Positions 1 through 12,812 of a stretch of DNA of 64,000 nt are shown one piece after another. The first letter of the stretch is position 1. The number at the start of each line of letters is the position of its first letter. Position numbers and translations under genes: made by a program. The notes beneath the pieces were generated by a model. It ran no database searches. It was given only the letters and a program-made list of their open reading frames with translations, and was not told the origin of the DNA. Origin of the DNA: Nectonema munidae (taxonomy: Eukaryota > Nematomorpha > Nectonematoida > Nectonematidae); NCBI GenBank assembly GCA_030549495.1, contig JAUIRK010000288.1, forward strand, positions 434,001 to 498,000, written 5' to 3'.

Positions 1-269
1 TTATCTACTACTACCAATACTACTTTTTGAAAATTTTTACTTGTTTGATTTGCAGAAAGAATTAAACTGTTTTTCAATATTTCTTTTTCATGATATATAT
101 ATCATTAGAAAGCTTATCGTTTGCTACATACTCTAGAATAATTTATTTTTGCAAAAGTTTTAAAAAATTTTAATAAATGGACTTTACTTCGAAAAATTTT
201 GTCTAAATTTTTGAAAAAATTACGGACCACCTTTTTATTTAAGCATAATGTGTCTTTTTTTAAAAAAAA

Positions 270-970
270 ATTGAATGAAAATGGTATCATTGGAAAGGTA
301 TACTCTTTGTGGTTAACATAGGCTAGGTTATACAAATAAATATATTTTCATTTTTCCAAAATCTGCTTTTATGTGAGGTCAGTCAAGTTTTATCTAGTTT
401 CAAAAAATACCAATAATAATTAACGTTCTTAATTTATATAATATTTTTTCAATATTTTATATTCACAAAGGTAAAATATGATTTTTTACATTTTAAAATT
501 TCATAGTTAAAGAAAACTGTCGAAAATTAATATATATATATTTTTTTATGGGTCAGTAGTATAGGTCAGTATAATGTTTTTCTAATAAATTTTAAATTAT
601 TTTTGAAGTGAAAAATGTTGATCGAATGTACAAGATTTGAAGCTATACTCTTTGTGGGTAAAATAGGCTAGGTTTTACAAATAAATATATTTTTATTTTT
701 CCAAAATTCGCTTTTAGGTGAGGTCAGTCAACTTTTATCTAGTTTCAAAAAATACCAATAATTAACGTGATGAGTTTATATATTATTTCTTCAAAATTTT
801 ATATTCACAAAGGTAGAATATGGTTTTTAACATTTTAAAATGTCATAGTTAAATAAAACTGTCGAAAATTAATATATATTTTTTACTTTTTATGGGTAAG
901 TAGTATAGGTCAGTATAATATTTTTCTAATAAATTTTAAATTATTTTTCAAGTAAAAAATGTCGATTAAA
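270..970. repeat. Tandem duplication, period about 344 bp
   Basis: Two copies of an AT-rich block sit head to tail; for example tactctttgtgg occurs at 301 and 645, and the GTCAGT-containing stretches also repeat. There is no coding signal. The stretch 1-270 is plain AT-rich DNA with nothing recognised. Confidence 0.8.
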
Positions 971-1475
971 TGTACGAGTTTTGTTTGATAATCGTAGTCT
1001 ACTTTTATTTAGTTTAGATACAATCTTTCTAATTTTTAACGAAGGACATTCGTTATATTTATACCGACAGTGTGCGAAGAATAAATCACATTATTGATTG
1101 ATTTTAGAGCATAATTATGCGAAAAAAACACATGTTGCATTACGCGTTTGTGAGCGCAGTGAATTCTTATCTCACATACGCTTCACCACATCTTTAGCAC
1201 CCGTGTGTGGTTTTGTCGATTGAATGTACGAGTTTTGTTGGATAATCGTAGTCTACTTTTATTTAATTTAGATACATCCTTTCTAATTTTTAACGAAGGG
1301 CATTCGTTATATTTATACCGACAGTGTGCGAAGAATAAATCACATTATTGATTGATTTTAAAGCATAACTATGCGAAGAAAGATTAACACATGTTGCATT
1401 ACGCGTTTGTGAGCGCAGTGAATTCTTATCTCGCATACGCTTCACCACATCTTTAGCACGCATGTGTGGTTTATT
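961..1475. repeat. Tandem duplication, period about 254 bp
   Basis: The motif beginning GTCGATT at 961 recurs at 1,215 and the two copies match nearly throughout, including acgcgtttgtgagcgcag. There is no open frame. The stretch 1,476-1,800 holds nothing recognised. Confidence 0.85.
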
Positions 1476-1804
1476 TTATCGGGCTAGTGTACGCTTAGTT
1501 TATTTGTAGTATTCCTAGCTTAAATCTTAGTCAAATATTAAAACGCTTATAATTTTCACATTTCTCAACAAAATGCATCATGCGATATACCAAATTAAAG
1601 CATTTTTTATGGGCTTTCAGAATACATTACTTATATCATAAGTCCTTAAGAAATACCATTTTACTGTTTATATTTTCCATGTGCTTCATACCATTAATTA
1701 GCAGATAAGGGATGCATTTTAAACTAAAACAGTAATATATTTGAAGAAATATTTTTTCAGTATAAAGAGTTTAGAAAACTCTTCTCTAATATGTAATGAT
1801 ATAT

Positions 1805-3058
1805 TCTCATAACCTGTACGGTTGAACGCGGGTAGACAACTTGCGTGTTATCTCCAACCCGTATATTACGATGATTCTTCTCCAACCTGTATTCTACGAT
1901 GATTCATCTCCAAACTATATACTACAATGATTCATCTCCAACCTGTATACTACGATGATTCATCTCCAAACTGTATACTAGGATGATTCATCTTCAACCT
2001 GTATACTAGGATGGTTTCTATTCCATGTACAAATAACTAGGGAGACAATGTTCAACTTTCTGTTCACATTCTGCTAGATGTAAGATTTGATATAGCCCAT
2101 TCGGGGAGACGATGCTACATAAGTTATTACCTATATACATTATACCTGTATACTACGTTGGTTCATCTCCAACCTGTATACCGCGATAATTCATCTCCAA
2201 CCTATCAGTTCATATTTTGTTAGATGTAAGATTTGATATACCTCATTCGGGGAGAGGATGTTAGATAAGTTATTAATTTTTTCACGATATTAAATAATAT
2301 ATTTTATCAAATAATCAAAATAAAATTCTGTAATCAAAGAATCGAAAAATATTCTTTAAAAAATCAAAAAATATCAAACTTTCTGTTCATATTTTGCTAC
2401 CTCATACGATGTTACAAAAGTTATTACCTATACTTTGCAATTTGCACGATTTTAAATATTATATTTGTCAAATAATCAAAATAAAATTCTGTAATCAAAG
2501 AATCGAAAAATATTCTTTAAAAAATCAAAAAATATCAAACTTTCTGTTCATATTTTGCTACCTCATACGATGTTACAAAAGTTATTACCTAAACTTTGCA
2601 ATTTGCACGATTTTAAATATTATATTTGTCGAATAATCAAAGAATCGAAAAATGTTCAAATCAAAAAATATTTATTCTTTTTAAATATATCGTTGGCTCC
2701 CCTTACTTTTACAATTGAAAGATAAACCTAGTCTTTAATAATTAATTTTTATCAAATTATGCACATACGAAACTAAAAGTAAGGGGAGCCAACGATATAT
2801 TTAAAAATAATAAATATTTTTTGATCTTACATCTAGCAGAATGTGAACAGAAAGTTGAACATTGTCTCCCTAGTTATTTGTACATGGAATAGAAACCATT
2901 GTAGTATACAGGTTTAAGATGAATCATCGTAGTATACAGGTTGGAGATGAATCATCGTAGTATACAGGTTGGAGATGAATCATTGTAGTATATAGTTTGG
3001 AGATGAATCATCGTAGAATACAGGTTGGAGAAGAATCATCGTAATATACGGGTTGGAG
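1805..3058. mobile_element. Element A copy 1: fold-back element with nested hairpins
   Basis: The sequence from about 1,849 to 2,085 returns as its reverse complement at 2,825-3,058. Both arms carry a short repeated motif (acgatgattcatctccaa) and a shared stretch about ttcaactttctgttcac. Inside are two 161-bp tandem units (2,313 and 2,474) and a strong hairpin at 2,681-2,804. The short open frames here repeat with the DNA and are not genes. No transposase is present, so it would be non-autonomous. Confidence 0.7.
2681..2804. repeat. 31-bp hairpin arms around a 62-bp loop (copy 1)
   Basis: The left arm 2,681-2,711 contains cgttggctccccttactttt and the right arm 2,774-2,804 is its reverse complement. 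The 62-base loop (2,712-2,773) is in the opposite orientation to the loop of the copy at 34,080-34,203. Confidence 0.9.
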
Positions 3059-3061
3059 TTT

Positions 3062-3990
3062 TTTATATAAGTTAGATCTAGAATTTTTAGTAAAATATAT
3101 TCAATGAAATTCTATTAAAGTTTGAATACCATAAAAAAAAGTTTTTAATCAATTTTTGTATCAAATGTTTGCTTACTAAGTAATGTAAAATAAATATATT
3201 ATTTATTCATTTAGATGTATGTTGTAATTTTTATGCTTTATAGCATTGTCTATATATTAAAACAACTTAAAAATTATATAGTTTGATTGACATCACAACA
3301 GCCAATAATTTGTCAGAGAAATTTTTTGATTGACGAAACCGTAAAGTAAAAGATTACCAAATAAGATTTATAAAATAAATAATTTAGATTAAATCTATGA
3401 TTAAAACTTTAACTTTTACAAATTATCAATCGTATAGGTATCAATTTATAGAAATCAAAATAAAAAAAAACAACAAAGAATCTTGTTTTATTAAAAAATT
3501 AAAAATATAGATTTGAAATAGTAACAAACAAATTAATTAACTTTCTTGAGAAGAATAAATAAACCCATCAGCCATAACTTGAATTGTATATATTGAGAAT
3601 GCAAGATGTTTTTGATGCAAATGAATTTATTTTGATTGGTTAAAATAAGTACACTATACAGGTATATACAAAATATACAAATATGTATGAAAATTTTTTC
3701 AATCAAAAGATTTATGGCAAAATAAAGTAAATATTGTTATTCAGAATAATAAGAAGAATCTAAAAATGTATAAAACTTGTTTTTGTTGTTGAATATATGT
3801 GAAATCATAATTTTGAGCCTCCGTGAAAGGGCCCAAAAATCTAAAATTTTAAAATGTATTCTAATAGGGTATCATACGCTGATTCCAAATAGGTAATTTG
3901 TTTGAAACTTTTAAAAAAAATCAAACTTAAAATATTTATACATTTTCGTAATCAGTATAAAATTTCCTTTAAAATGAGATATTAACCCTC
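3062..3990 (+). repeat. Element B copy 1
   Basis: This AT-rich repeat shares long stretches with 34,930-35,600 (inverted) and 47,877-48,425 (direct), such as aatcgtataggtatcaattt. No coding potential is seen. It directly follows element A, as at the second locus. Nothing else is seen to 4,160. Confidence 0.6.
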
Positions 3991-4162
3991 ATCCGTACAC
4001 TATAAACTAGACACAGTTCTGTACAAGCTGCTACATTTTGTAGTATAGTAAATTCACAAACTTATAAAGGTTGACATTTATGAATATAATTTTTTTTTGT
4101 ATTTTTGTAAATATATATATCACATAAAGTTGTACAAAGTTTTATTCAATGAAATTATTAAT

Positions 4163-4645
4163 TTATTGTCTATTTTTCACAAAAAATACAAAACTCTGTA
4201 GTTTTCTTGATTCTATGACTGGGACAAATTGCAGCGTCACAAACTTCACAAGCACTCCGACATGACTTTTACAATATTTACAAGGCCTGGAATAATTTAT
4301 TAGTTTTCTTTTAGAAGGTGCGGGAGTTGTTTTTATATATCCGACAAGTATTCCAGCCTCTTTTATAATTTTCCTTACACTTTGGCTTTGAAGTCTTTTA
4401 CTTGAGAATTCGAACGCAAGTTGAAAAGATAGGTTTTTCAAAAAAGTTCTTCGGTTTTGGGAATAATCGTTTTTCTTCATTAAAATAAATGCGTTACTCC
4501 ATGATACATCAATAAAGTTATAGTTTAAGAGAACTGGCCATCTGTTGGTTTTTCTTCGACAAGAAAACTCTTCAATTATAGAATCAAGCAAGTCAACTCG
4601 ATACTTACCTTGGTTGTAATCCAAAATTATACGAGATAGTCTCAT
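4163..4645 (-). pseudogene. piggyBac-type transposase, C-terminal third
   Basis: The 160-aa frame contains LDYNQGKYRVDLLDSI and CRRKTNRWP, matching the conserved YN-GVDLLDQ and RRKTRRWP block of piggyBac (DDE_Tnp_1_7) transposases. The Asp in RVDLLD corresponds to the third catalytic Asp. A short Cys tail (PCKYCKSH) looks like the start of the family's Cys-rich domain. The N-terminal two thirds, with the first two Asp, is missing, so this is a dead fragment. Confidence 0.8.
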
Positions 4646-5059
4646 TCTTATTTAAATATTATTTGAGTATAGTTTCCCTTTAGATTTTTTACTTTATATA
4701 AGACGCTAATTAACATTATTATTATTACCGCTGTATTCAACTGAAAATGGATTTATTAAACTATCAAAATTTGTTTTTATATTTGCATTTCAAAACTATG
4801 AAATAAAAATCACTTCTTAAATTCAATATTTCATGAACATATTTTAATTTTTATTCATTGATTCCTAGAAGTTATGATAAGTAAAACAAATTCTATTCCA
4901 AAAATAAAGAGAAATGATGTATCTGATGGATATTGTTGAAAATGTTGTTTGTGGTAAAAAAAAAGACAGTGCGATCAGGATCTTTTTTTGCAAAAAGCCA
5001 CCTCACCTTTTTCTATAATTTTGTTCATTTATGAATGGTGTCGTGACTATTAATTAAAC

Positions 5060-5291
5060 GCTATTATTCATGAAGCATCTATTGGAATTGGACGAACTGC
5101 TGTAGACTGGGCTAATTTTTGTAGAGATTGCTACAAGTTGGGTTGAAAGAAATTGTCTAAATGTTGGAGGTTTTGATGAAAACTTTGAACAAATTATAGT
5201 AGAAATTGATGAAAGCAAGTTTTTTCATAGAAAATATCACAGAGGTACCTGAAGAGAAGGTCATTGGGTGTTTGGAGCAATTGAAAGATGA
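5060..5291 (+). pseudogene. Merlin-type DNA transposase fragment (IS1595-like)
   Basis: Plus-strand frames read RTAVDWANFCRDC, then VEIDESKFFHRKYHRG and REGHWVFGAIER. This is the DDE core of IS1595/ISXO2-like transposases, known in animals as Merlin: VEIDESKFG-KRKYHRG followed by WVFGGIER. At least three in-frame stops (after YKLG, HRGT and AIER) and missing ends make it dead. Terminal repeats were not found in the AT-rich flanks. The stretches 4,650-5,060 and 5,292-6,040 hold nothing else recognised. Confidence 0.75.
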
Positions 5292-6049
5292 ATTATTCAA
5301 ATCATGTTTAGATGAGTTCGTTTGAAGAAATCATTTTCCAAAAGCAAAATTATTTTCTGTGTTTTTAAATTCTAAGATTTATTGCAACCTCAAAGTATTG
5401 AGCAGAGATAAAGTATGTATTTTTTATTTCTATAGTGAAATTCAATTTAAATTTAAATTTGGGATTTACTGACATACTGTAAATTAAATCTAGAATATTT
5501 AGTAAAATATAGTTTTTAAACGATTTTGAAAACTATCTTAATGTATTTGATAACTGTTTCGCATATTTTTCTTTGTCACTTCAACATCAATTTTTTGAAT
5601 ATGAATGATTTACTATTCGTGAGACAGTTTTCAAATTTATTTTATCTTTCTCTTTTAAAGCTATTATAACTAATGTTACTAGCTCTCAATTTTCCACACT
5701 TATCTATAACTTCCTTGTGAATATATTAAATTTGATTTTTTCTTTTGATTTACAATTAACGAGAAGCTTATTATTAAAAAAAACTTGATAAAAACAAATT
5801 TGTTTCTAGAATTTACTCACGTGATTTTATCAAGATTTTTCAATCTTACTTTGACCTTCCAGATATTCAATTTTCTGTTTCTATTTAAATGTTTGTCTCT
5901 TAAAATAAGTAATTAAGAGATAAGTAAGCTTTCAAAACCCATCTTAGTCACAGGTAGGGAATCCACCTGGTCTGTTTATTAAATCATCAGGGAACGGGGA
6001 CCCAGGAAAGTCATGAAATTACCGCAGGGTATCCTAAATTTTTTCCGTA

Positions 6050-7400
6050 AAATTTTTCAAAAAATCATTATATAGTAAAAATATAATTTTTTGGTATATT
6101 TTGGCTTATAATACTTTCTCCAATCATGTTGAGTATGAAATATTTATTTAAAAAAAACCAAAAGTATTATAAAATCTTTTGAAGATTAGTATGAGAGAAG
6201 GAAGAAACCTGAAAAATAATTGAAAAGAGGACGTGTGATCAAAAGAAATAGTTAAAAAAATATATGTATCTTGACTAAATGGAAGATATAATATTTTATG
6301 CTTCAAAAAAGATTTTGACCGTGAAATATATGTTCCTCTTGCAAATGAAAAATCTTTAAATTTATAGCTTATCAACTAAGATTACAATTATTTCACTAAA
6401 ATGGGTAGGAAATCTGAAAATTTTGAATAGGTCAGAGTTATCAAAAATATCAGTAATGGTAATATGCAATGATTTAATCACTAGCAAGATAATTTTATAA
6501 TTAAATTGAATTTGTCCATCTTTTTCCTTTTTGCATGAAAGAGAGAGTCTTTTAGATGAAAAAGGTGGACTACTTTTTATAATTGAACAATGAATCTCAC
6601 CAATGATTTGATGAGAAAAAAAACTTTTGAACTTGGATTGGTTGACAAATATTCAGGATGAATATCTCTTCATATCACTTGATAATAAAATACACGATAC
6701 TGATAAAAAAGCCTAAGATTATCAAGAAGATTCTTTAATCAGAATGCTTTGAGAGCAGAAAAAATCTGTTCAAAATAAATCCATAAAAAGTTTATTGGAA
6801 CACAGATTGCAGAAAATAGATTTATAATGAAAAAAGTGCTTCCAAGTTTGAATCATAATAGAAAGAATAGTAAAATTACATACTGTATAAAGTATAGGAG
6901 AAATGATGTAGAGACTACAAGCTGATAAGGAATTTGTAGACAAAACGATACCTTATCGAGATACTAAATTTCCTGACAAATGAAATATTTTGAGTGAATT
7001 AAACATCTAAATTTGGTGTATTGAATAAATTAAGAAAATAATTGGAAGAAAAATACTTCAAGTAGAATTTATTTTCAAGTTTATATTCAGGGCGTGAGTA
7101 TGGTTTGTTAGATGCTGGATTCGATAACTCAAGGTCTTGGGTTCGATCCTACATCAAGCTTGCTTGGCAGGTTAATTGATTTTTTTGACATGTTTAATTG
7201 ATTTTCATAAAAAATCAGCATCACCACTAAATTTTGGCATACTTGAAAATGGAAAAGTTTTTTTTGAGATGCATTGTTATATATAAATTAATTTTTTGAC
7301 AGTTTGGATTAATTTTCATAAAAATGAATATCACCACTGAATTCAGCATTTTGAAAATGAGTCTATATGCGTAAAAAACTTTATTTAAATATTTATTACC
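6050..7400 (+). repeat. Element C copy 1, non-coding
   Basis: This stretch matches 8,000-9,000 in the same orientation and 53,200-54,350 and 31,330-31,740 in the opposite one. Shared landmarks include aagtagaatttatttt and ttgacagttt. There is no conserved frame. A tRNA-like block at 7,083-7,171 interrupts it relative to the other copies. Confidence 0.7.
7083..7171 (+). other. tRNA-derived SINE-like insertion
   Basis: A B-box-like gggttcgatcc (7,139-7,149) lies about 45 bases after a weak A-box-like region. The other copies of element C lack this block of about 85 bases. The T-stem does not pair properly, so it is not a working tRNA but looks like a tRNA-derived insertion. Nothing is recognised at 7,400-8,000. 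Confidence 0.5.
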
Positions 7401-7999
7401 GGCAAATTAAGATCATGTAAAAATCTCTTTCTTGTTTCACAAAACTATTATGATACAAAGGTATCTTTTTACTACAACTTTATTATAGTGTAATTAGCTG
7501 GGGTTATAATTATTTTCCAACATTTAACACTGCTCAAAAAAATCATCTCTACGAATTTTTTCCAATAAACCTTGCCAATGTCATTCAACAAGTTGTTTTT
7601 TAAAAACAAATTACTCAAGTTAGAAGATATATATAAAATTAGTCTTTCGTTTTTTATATACAAACTTAAAAATTTTCTTTAAGGAATCGTAATGATTTAG
7701 CTATCCCATGTTTTAAAAATAGTAAATCAAAACCATTCCTTAAGTGCAGAATATGTAAATATTATAATGATACTTTACCTAGAAATATCCATTTTGATAA
7801 ATCATTAGTAACTAAAATAAATTTGTTAAAAAATTTTGGATTTTCATTTTTTTGTTTGCCAAATATATTTCTTCTTCTTCTGTGCTCAAAATTCTTTCGC
7901 TGTTAAACGTTTGAAGGAATCGATCATTTATAATTCTACTCAGAATATAAATCGTATCTTTATCTAAAGTATACAGCAACATTTATTTTGACGTTAGTA

Positions 8000-9000
8000 G
8001 TAGAAAGAGGGTTATTATTCTTCAAAAAAGATTTTGACGATGAAAAATAAGTCTTCTTTTGCAAATTAAATACTTTTATATATAGCTTATAAGCTAAGCT
8101 TACAATTATCATTTCATCAAGATGGATAGGAAATTTGAAAATTTTGAAATTAAATGTGACAGATACAAATATGTGAGGATTTAGTTACTATCAAGCTAAT
8201 TTTAAATTTAAATTAAATTTGTCTATAGTTTTCCTTTTGTGTGAAATAGAGAGTCTTCTAGATGAAGAATGTGGACATCTTTTTGTAGTTGAAAATTAAC
8301 ATCACGAATGATTTCATCAGAAAAAAAAGTTTGAATTAAGTTTGGTTGAAAAATATTCATCCTAAAGATCTCTTCATATCACCCGATAATAAAAGACAAG
8401 ATACTCTTAAAAAAGCCTAAGATCATCAAGAAGATTCTAATCAGAATGCGTTGAGAGCGAAAAAAATCTGTTCAAAATAAATCCCTAAAAAAGTATACTG
8501 TATAAAGTATAGAAGAAATGACGCGGAGGCTACGAGCTGATAAATAATTTTTAGCCAAGACGATGGAGGTCCTATCGAGATACATAATTTACTAACTAAT
8601 GAAATATTTTGAGCGAACTATACACCAAAAGTTGGTCTATTAAATAAAAATTGAAGAAAATAATTACCAGAGAAATACTGCAAGTAGAATTTATTTTGAA
8701 GTTTATATATTTGAAATTCTTTTTCAGGTTTAATTGATTTTTTAAAAGTTTAATTGATTTTCATAAAAAATGAGCATCCGTAGTAAATTTGGCATACTTG
8801 AGAATGGTATATATATGTCTAAATTACTTTTTATGAGTATTTTAAAAGAATATTTAATTTTGACATGAGCTGTATTATATAAATCAATGTTTTGACAGTT
8901 TTGATTGATTTTTATAAAAAATGTACATCACCATTAAATTCTAATTTGAAAATGCGCATATATGTGTAAAAAAACTTTTTAAAGGAATAAAAATTTTAAT
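8000..9000 (+). repeat. Element C copy 2, non-coding
   Basis: This is a shorter, diverged copy of 6,280-7,400, including the stretch around gatcatcaagaagattct and the final ttttgacag-containing part. No frame is preserved. Confidence 0.65.
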
Positions 9001-9089
9001 TTTGTAAGCATATATGAAATATATATCAAATTGAAAATATTAATAAATTATTAAAAATGACACTTTTTTCAAATTGTTAAAATTGTGTT

Positions 9090-9500
9090 CAGGCGGGCCG
9101 ATTGTAAAATGGAAATTAAAGAGTCTGATTAGGGTTAAAATATTGTCCACATGGCCAAATATTATTCTTCCAGTTGTTCTGAGTTTCGCAAAACCAAAAA
9201 TTGTCTACGTGGTGCTTGTCATATACATCTTGTAAGTAAATGTAAGGCTGAGCTAAGTTTGCAGCATCCGTCCTTTCATCAAACTAAATTGCAAAAAATT
9301 TGAAAATGGAATTTCGAATCAATAAACCGCCTCTGATATCATGTTGTATCTTTTGACAGAAAGATATGCATGCTTCAACTTTAAAAGTTCAGAAATTCCT
9401 ACCACATTCAATATGATATCTTCGCATCATAAACTGTTCTCCTATGTTGTGGGACTTTTAAGTTATTTTTTGAAACTTTCTAGAAGGCTTTCAAACCATA
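9090..9500 (-). pseudogene. hAT transposase relic (ZBED/FAM200-like)
   Basis: Reading the minus strand gives pieces such as GGLLIRNSIFKFFAI, FDERTDAANLAQPYIYL and DVYDKHHVDNF. These resemble the hAT block 'FAIQLDESTDVANCAQLLVFVRY' from its conserved Asp onward. Frames are broken by several stops. The ends of the element were not found. Confidence 0.6.
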
Positions 9501-10368
9501 CTTAAAATTTAGCAAAAACATTCCTCTTATCAAACCTGGATTTGTGCAATGTGCAATCGTTCAGATTTTATTAAAATTTGCTATTCAGATTTATTGTTAT
9601 TTTCAAGTGCCTTTTTAACTTGCTGGGCTTTGGAAAAGTAAATACTAACATTTCAGAATACAAAAGACACTTAGGTTCCTCTTCCCCACCAGACAACCAA
9701 ATTTTAAGCATGAATCGTCAAATTTTATCTTTTAGGCCATTACATTGTAATGCACATTAAATATAAAAAATCAGGCCTGGAAAGCAATAAAAAAGTAAAA
9801 ATAGTTTAACTTAATTCAAAGACTAAATTATTTATTCTTTTAAATGTGGCTTATTCGCAAAAAGCCATATGGTGGGATTGAGAGCTTACAGTGTAAATAT
9901 AACGTCGGTTAATAATGGTGGTGTGTTCAAAGGACAAAAATTCTTTTATAATAAAATTTGAAAATTATAAAAAAAAACTATCACTATACTATATAATTTA
10001 ATCTAGATTTTTTATTTTAAATATATTTTTAGAAGCTTATTATGATTACGGATAATGTTTTCAGTCGCTTTTTGTTATCAAAAACTAAAATAATATTCTA
10101 TTTTAATGTCTTGAAAAAATTTTTTTTTCGTTTAATTAATGTTATCAATTTTTACGATCAGTATTTTTGAAGAATTAAAAAAATGATACTAAGCCATCAA
10201 AAGAAAGGTTAATTACGTTTATTGTTTAGTATGGCTGGAAAAAAAGAAAAACTGTTTTAAATTGGAAAACATACAAATCAAAGTTACCTCTTGATAGCTC
10301 TTCAAATCTGACCAAAGCCATTTTTAAAAGTGGGCTTGTCAATTGGGATATAAAATTTAAACGTAAAA

Positions 10369-10720
10369 TAAACAGAGGATGAGTGAAGGATTTATTGCAC
10401 AGAAAGTTTTATAAAAATAACCAAAAGTGAATTTTCGCCGACAGTCGGCTTTTTCAAACGTAATGCGGAGAGAGAATGGTGTGGGGTAGAGAGGTTAGTG
10501 TCGTAGGCTTATAACGATGAAATAAGGATGTGCTTGCGAGAAACGAAGGAAGATGGTCATCGTGATTCGTTTCTCTCAGGCGCAGTCTTCCCTTGAGACC
10601 TACGACACTAACCTCTCAACTCCACTCTATTCGCTCTCGGCATTACGCTCAGCGAAAATTCACTTTTGGTTCTTTTCATAATATTTGTGCCGCATAAATT
10701 CTTCACTATTCCTCTGTTTA
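10369..10720. mobile_element. 352-bp near-perfect fold-back (MITE-like)
   Basis: The left arm starts taaacagagg and the right end is its reverse complement. Arms of about 140 bp pair nearly throughout, sharing ccaaaagtgaattttcgc, gtaatgc and gaggttagtgtcgtagg. The centre holds a second hairpin (gagaaacga / tcgtttctc). The GC content is well above the flanks. There is no clear target-site duplication. The stretch 9,500-10,368 is AT-rich with nothing recognised. Confidence 0.8.
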
Positions 10721-10724
10721 CTGT

Positions 10725-11400
10725 ATGCATAATTTTAATGGGACACATTCAGCACCCTCAAATTAGTATTTTTGCCTTCTAACACTACGGCTTTAATTCA
10801 GCTTTGAAATCAAGTAATCATAAGAGTTAAAAGCTTATAACCGTGCAGAAATTTCTGCATTAGTTTTAGCTGAACTTGAGAATAATAAAAATGAAACAAA
10901 TGCACTTGCAAAGAAAGTTTCGATTCTTGATGCTGTACACATGCTAACAAAATCTTGGATACAAATCACTGATTCAACAATACAACATTATTTTTCAAAA
11001 AGCGGTTTCAAATAAAACAAATTTTCAAAGCACCATTCCACAACATGATGCTTTATTTGAAAAGGATTTTATTGAACCTGCAGTAATCATTTAAAGTCAA
11101 CAGTTTAAAGATTGCGTAGATATAAAATAGGTAGATTGAAATGTCTTCACCAATGTCATTAACAGATGCATGTCAAACTATGAGCGATAGTTTACAAACT
11201 ACATTAACTAATAACATTGAAGAAAGTTACATTGCATAAGAAGATATCGAAAAACCTCGAAAAATGCAGAAATACGAAAAGCTTTAAAGTTCTTCTTCGC
11301 TCCATTCAATTCAAGTAAAGGCACTTTCAGAAAAAAATCTTGATAATCACAAGAAGCAAAAAACGATTAAAGAATACTTCTTTAAATCAAACACATTCAT
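10725..11400 (+). pseudogene. pogo/Tigger transposase, C-terminal relic
   Basis: The frames read ILMGHIQHPQISIF, then LPSNTTALIQL, and later KKVSILDAVHMLTKSW and DSTIQHYFSKSGF. These match the Tigger sequence 'LPPNTTSLIQPLDQG' and the downstream 'ISLLDALHFVAKAW--TIINCFRKAGF'. The third catalytic Asp region is degraded and stops and shifts are present. The fold-back element at 10,369-10,720 abuts it. The stretch 11,400-12,630 has nothing else recognised. Confidence 0.72.
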
Positions 11401-12631
11401 AGACAAAGGGATATTACTTTTATTGTATTTTTTAATTTTATTTGTTATCTTTCGTTTATTGCTATCAAACGCTATGTGTCCCAACGTGAATTAATTAAGC
11501 AGCTTCCACTGTATATTTATTATTTTATAGTGTTCACAAATTAATTGGGTTTTATTGTTTTAATTTTTTTACAATTGTGTATGAATGAAAAATTATTAAA
11601 AGAAAAAAGGGGAAAAATATGTGTGAAAATCATTTTACACGAAATTACTATGCAATTTAAAAACTGAAAATGATGAACCCTAGAAAACTTCTTACATAAT
11701 ATAAAATAGAAAATAAAAAAAAATCTAACTTTTCGAAAAACGAATTATAAAAGTTTAGAAGTGCTTATCTGTAAGGTTATATAAAGAGTAAATTTTCTAA
11801 GCGTGAATAAGAATTCTATGCATTTTAAGTTAAGTTAATTATCGATTATAACAATTTTTATGATAGAGTCAATAAGTAAGAAGATTCAATTAATTTACCA
11901 TCTAATTAGAAGCGTGAAAATGCAAATAGCAAAAGCGAAAAAACGACCCAATTCTAATTTTATTTGAATTTTGCTTTTAAAAATTTTTCAAAATTTTTAT
12001 GCATCTATAAAATGGAAAATGTTTTATTTAGAGTGACTAAAGTCAAATGTCAAAAGGATAAAAATTTAAAAAGTACTTATTTTTAATGACGAGGATTATA
12101 TTTCTTTATGCCAATTTTTTTTTGAAAAAAGTGAAATTTATAAAAATATCATATTTAGTTCAAAAATAAGCTGACATGCTAATCATACCAGGAAGCATGT
12201 GCTTAAAAAATTGCAAAAAAAAACCAAGTGCCAAATATAAGAAACTTTTACTGAAAGAGACATTCACATTGATTTCTACATTTCCACGTTCATACCCTTT
12301 CACAGATCAAAAAATAGGATATTGAGCTTTATTAGTGTTTGAACTTTGCACAAGGCTCACTAAGACCTGCTCTCGTCAAGGCACTCTGTCACAGAATATA
12401 TTTGTAAATAAGTTTAAGGCGTAAAACGTGACAACTTTATTAATCAATACAACTTAATTAAGGAAATTAAAAAAACAATTAATATTTATATGTGTGTAGT
12501 TTACACTTAACAATCAATGAAAATGAACATCGCGAACATGTATGGTAATCTTGGTATCTAAATAAATTTTGAGGAGACTGTGATACTTCATTTCTCCATC
12601 CCAGCATAAAATATTCGTTTCTTCTTCTCTA

Positions 12632-12812
12632 CTAATCTCTGAAATTTCTTGAAAAGCCAAAACAACGTATGGTTCTTAAATAATGAGAAATGTTGAAGTG
12701 AGGAAGTGATTGGCTAAAATCAGATCTAGGAGGAAAGGATACATCGACAAAAACATGCTTTTCAGTAAAGCGCAAATAACCGTGATTAATAAAATGGACC
12801 TCAATAAGCACT
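12632..12812 (-). CDS. Possible terminal exon, readable in two frames
   Basis: A good acceptor (TTCTTTGTAG) precedes this exon. If joined to the 94-base exon it reads VLIEVHFINHGYLRF and ends NFRD at a TAG. If joined directly to the exon ending at 13,260 it reads a hydrophobic run (SILLITVICALL, PFLLDLILANH) that could be a membrane anchor, stopping after about 46 aa. Which is used cannot be decided here. Confidence 0.35.
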
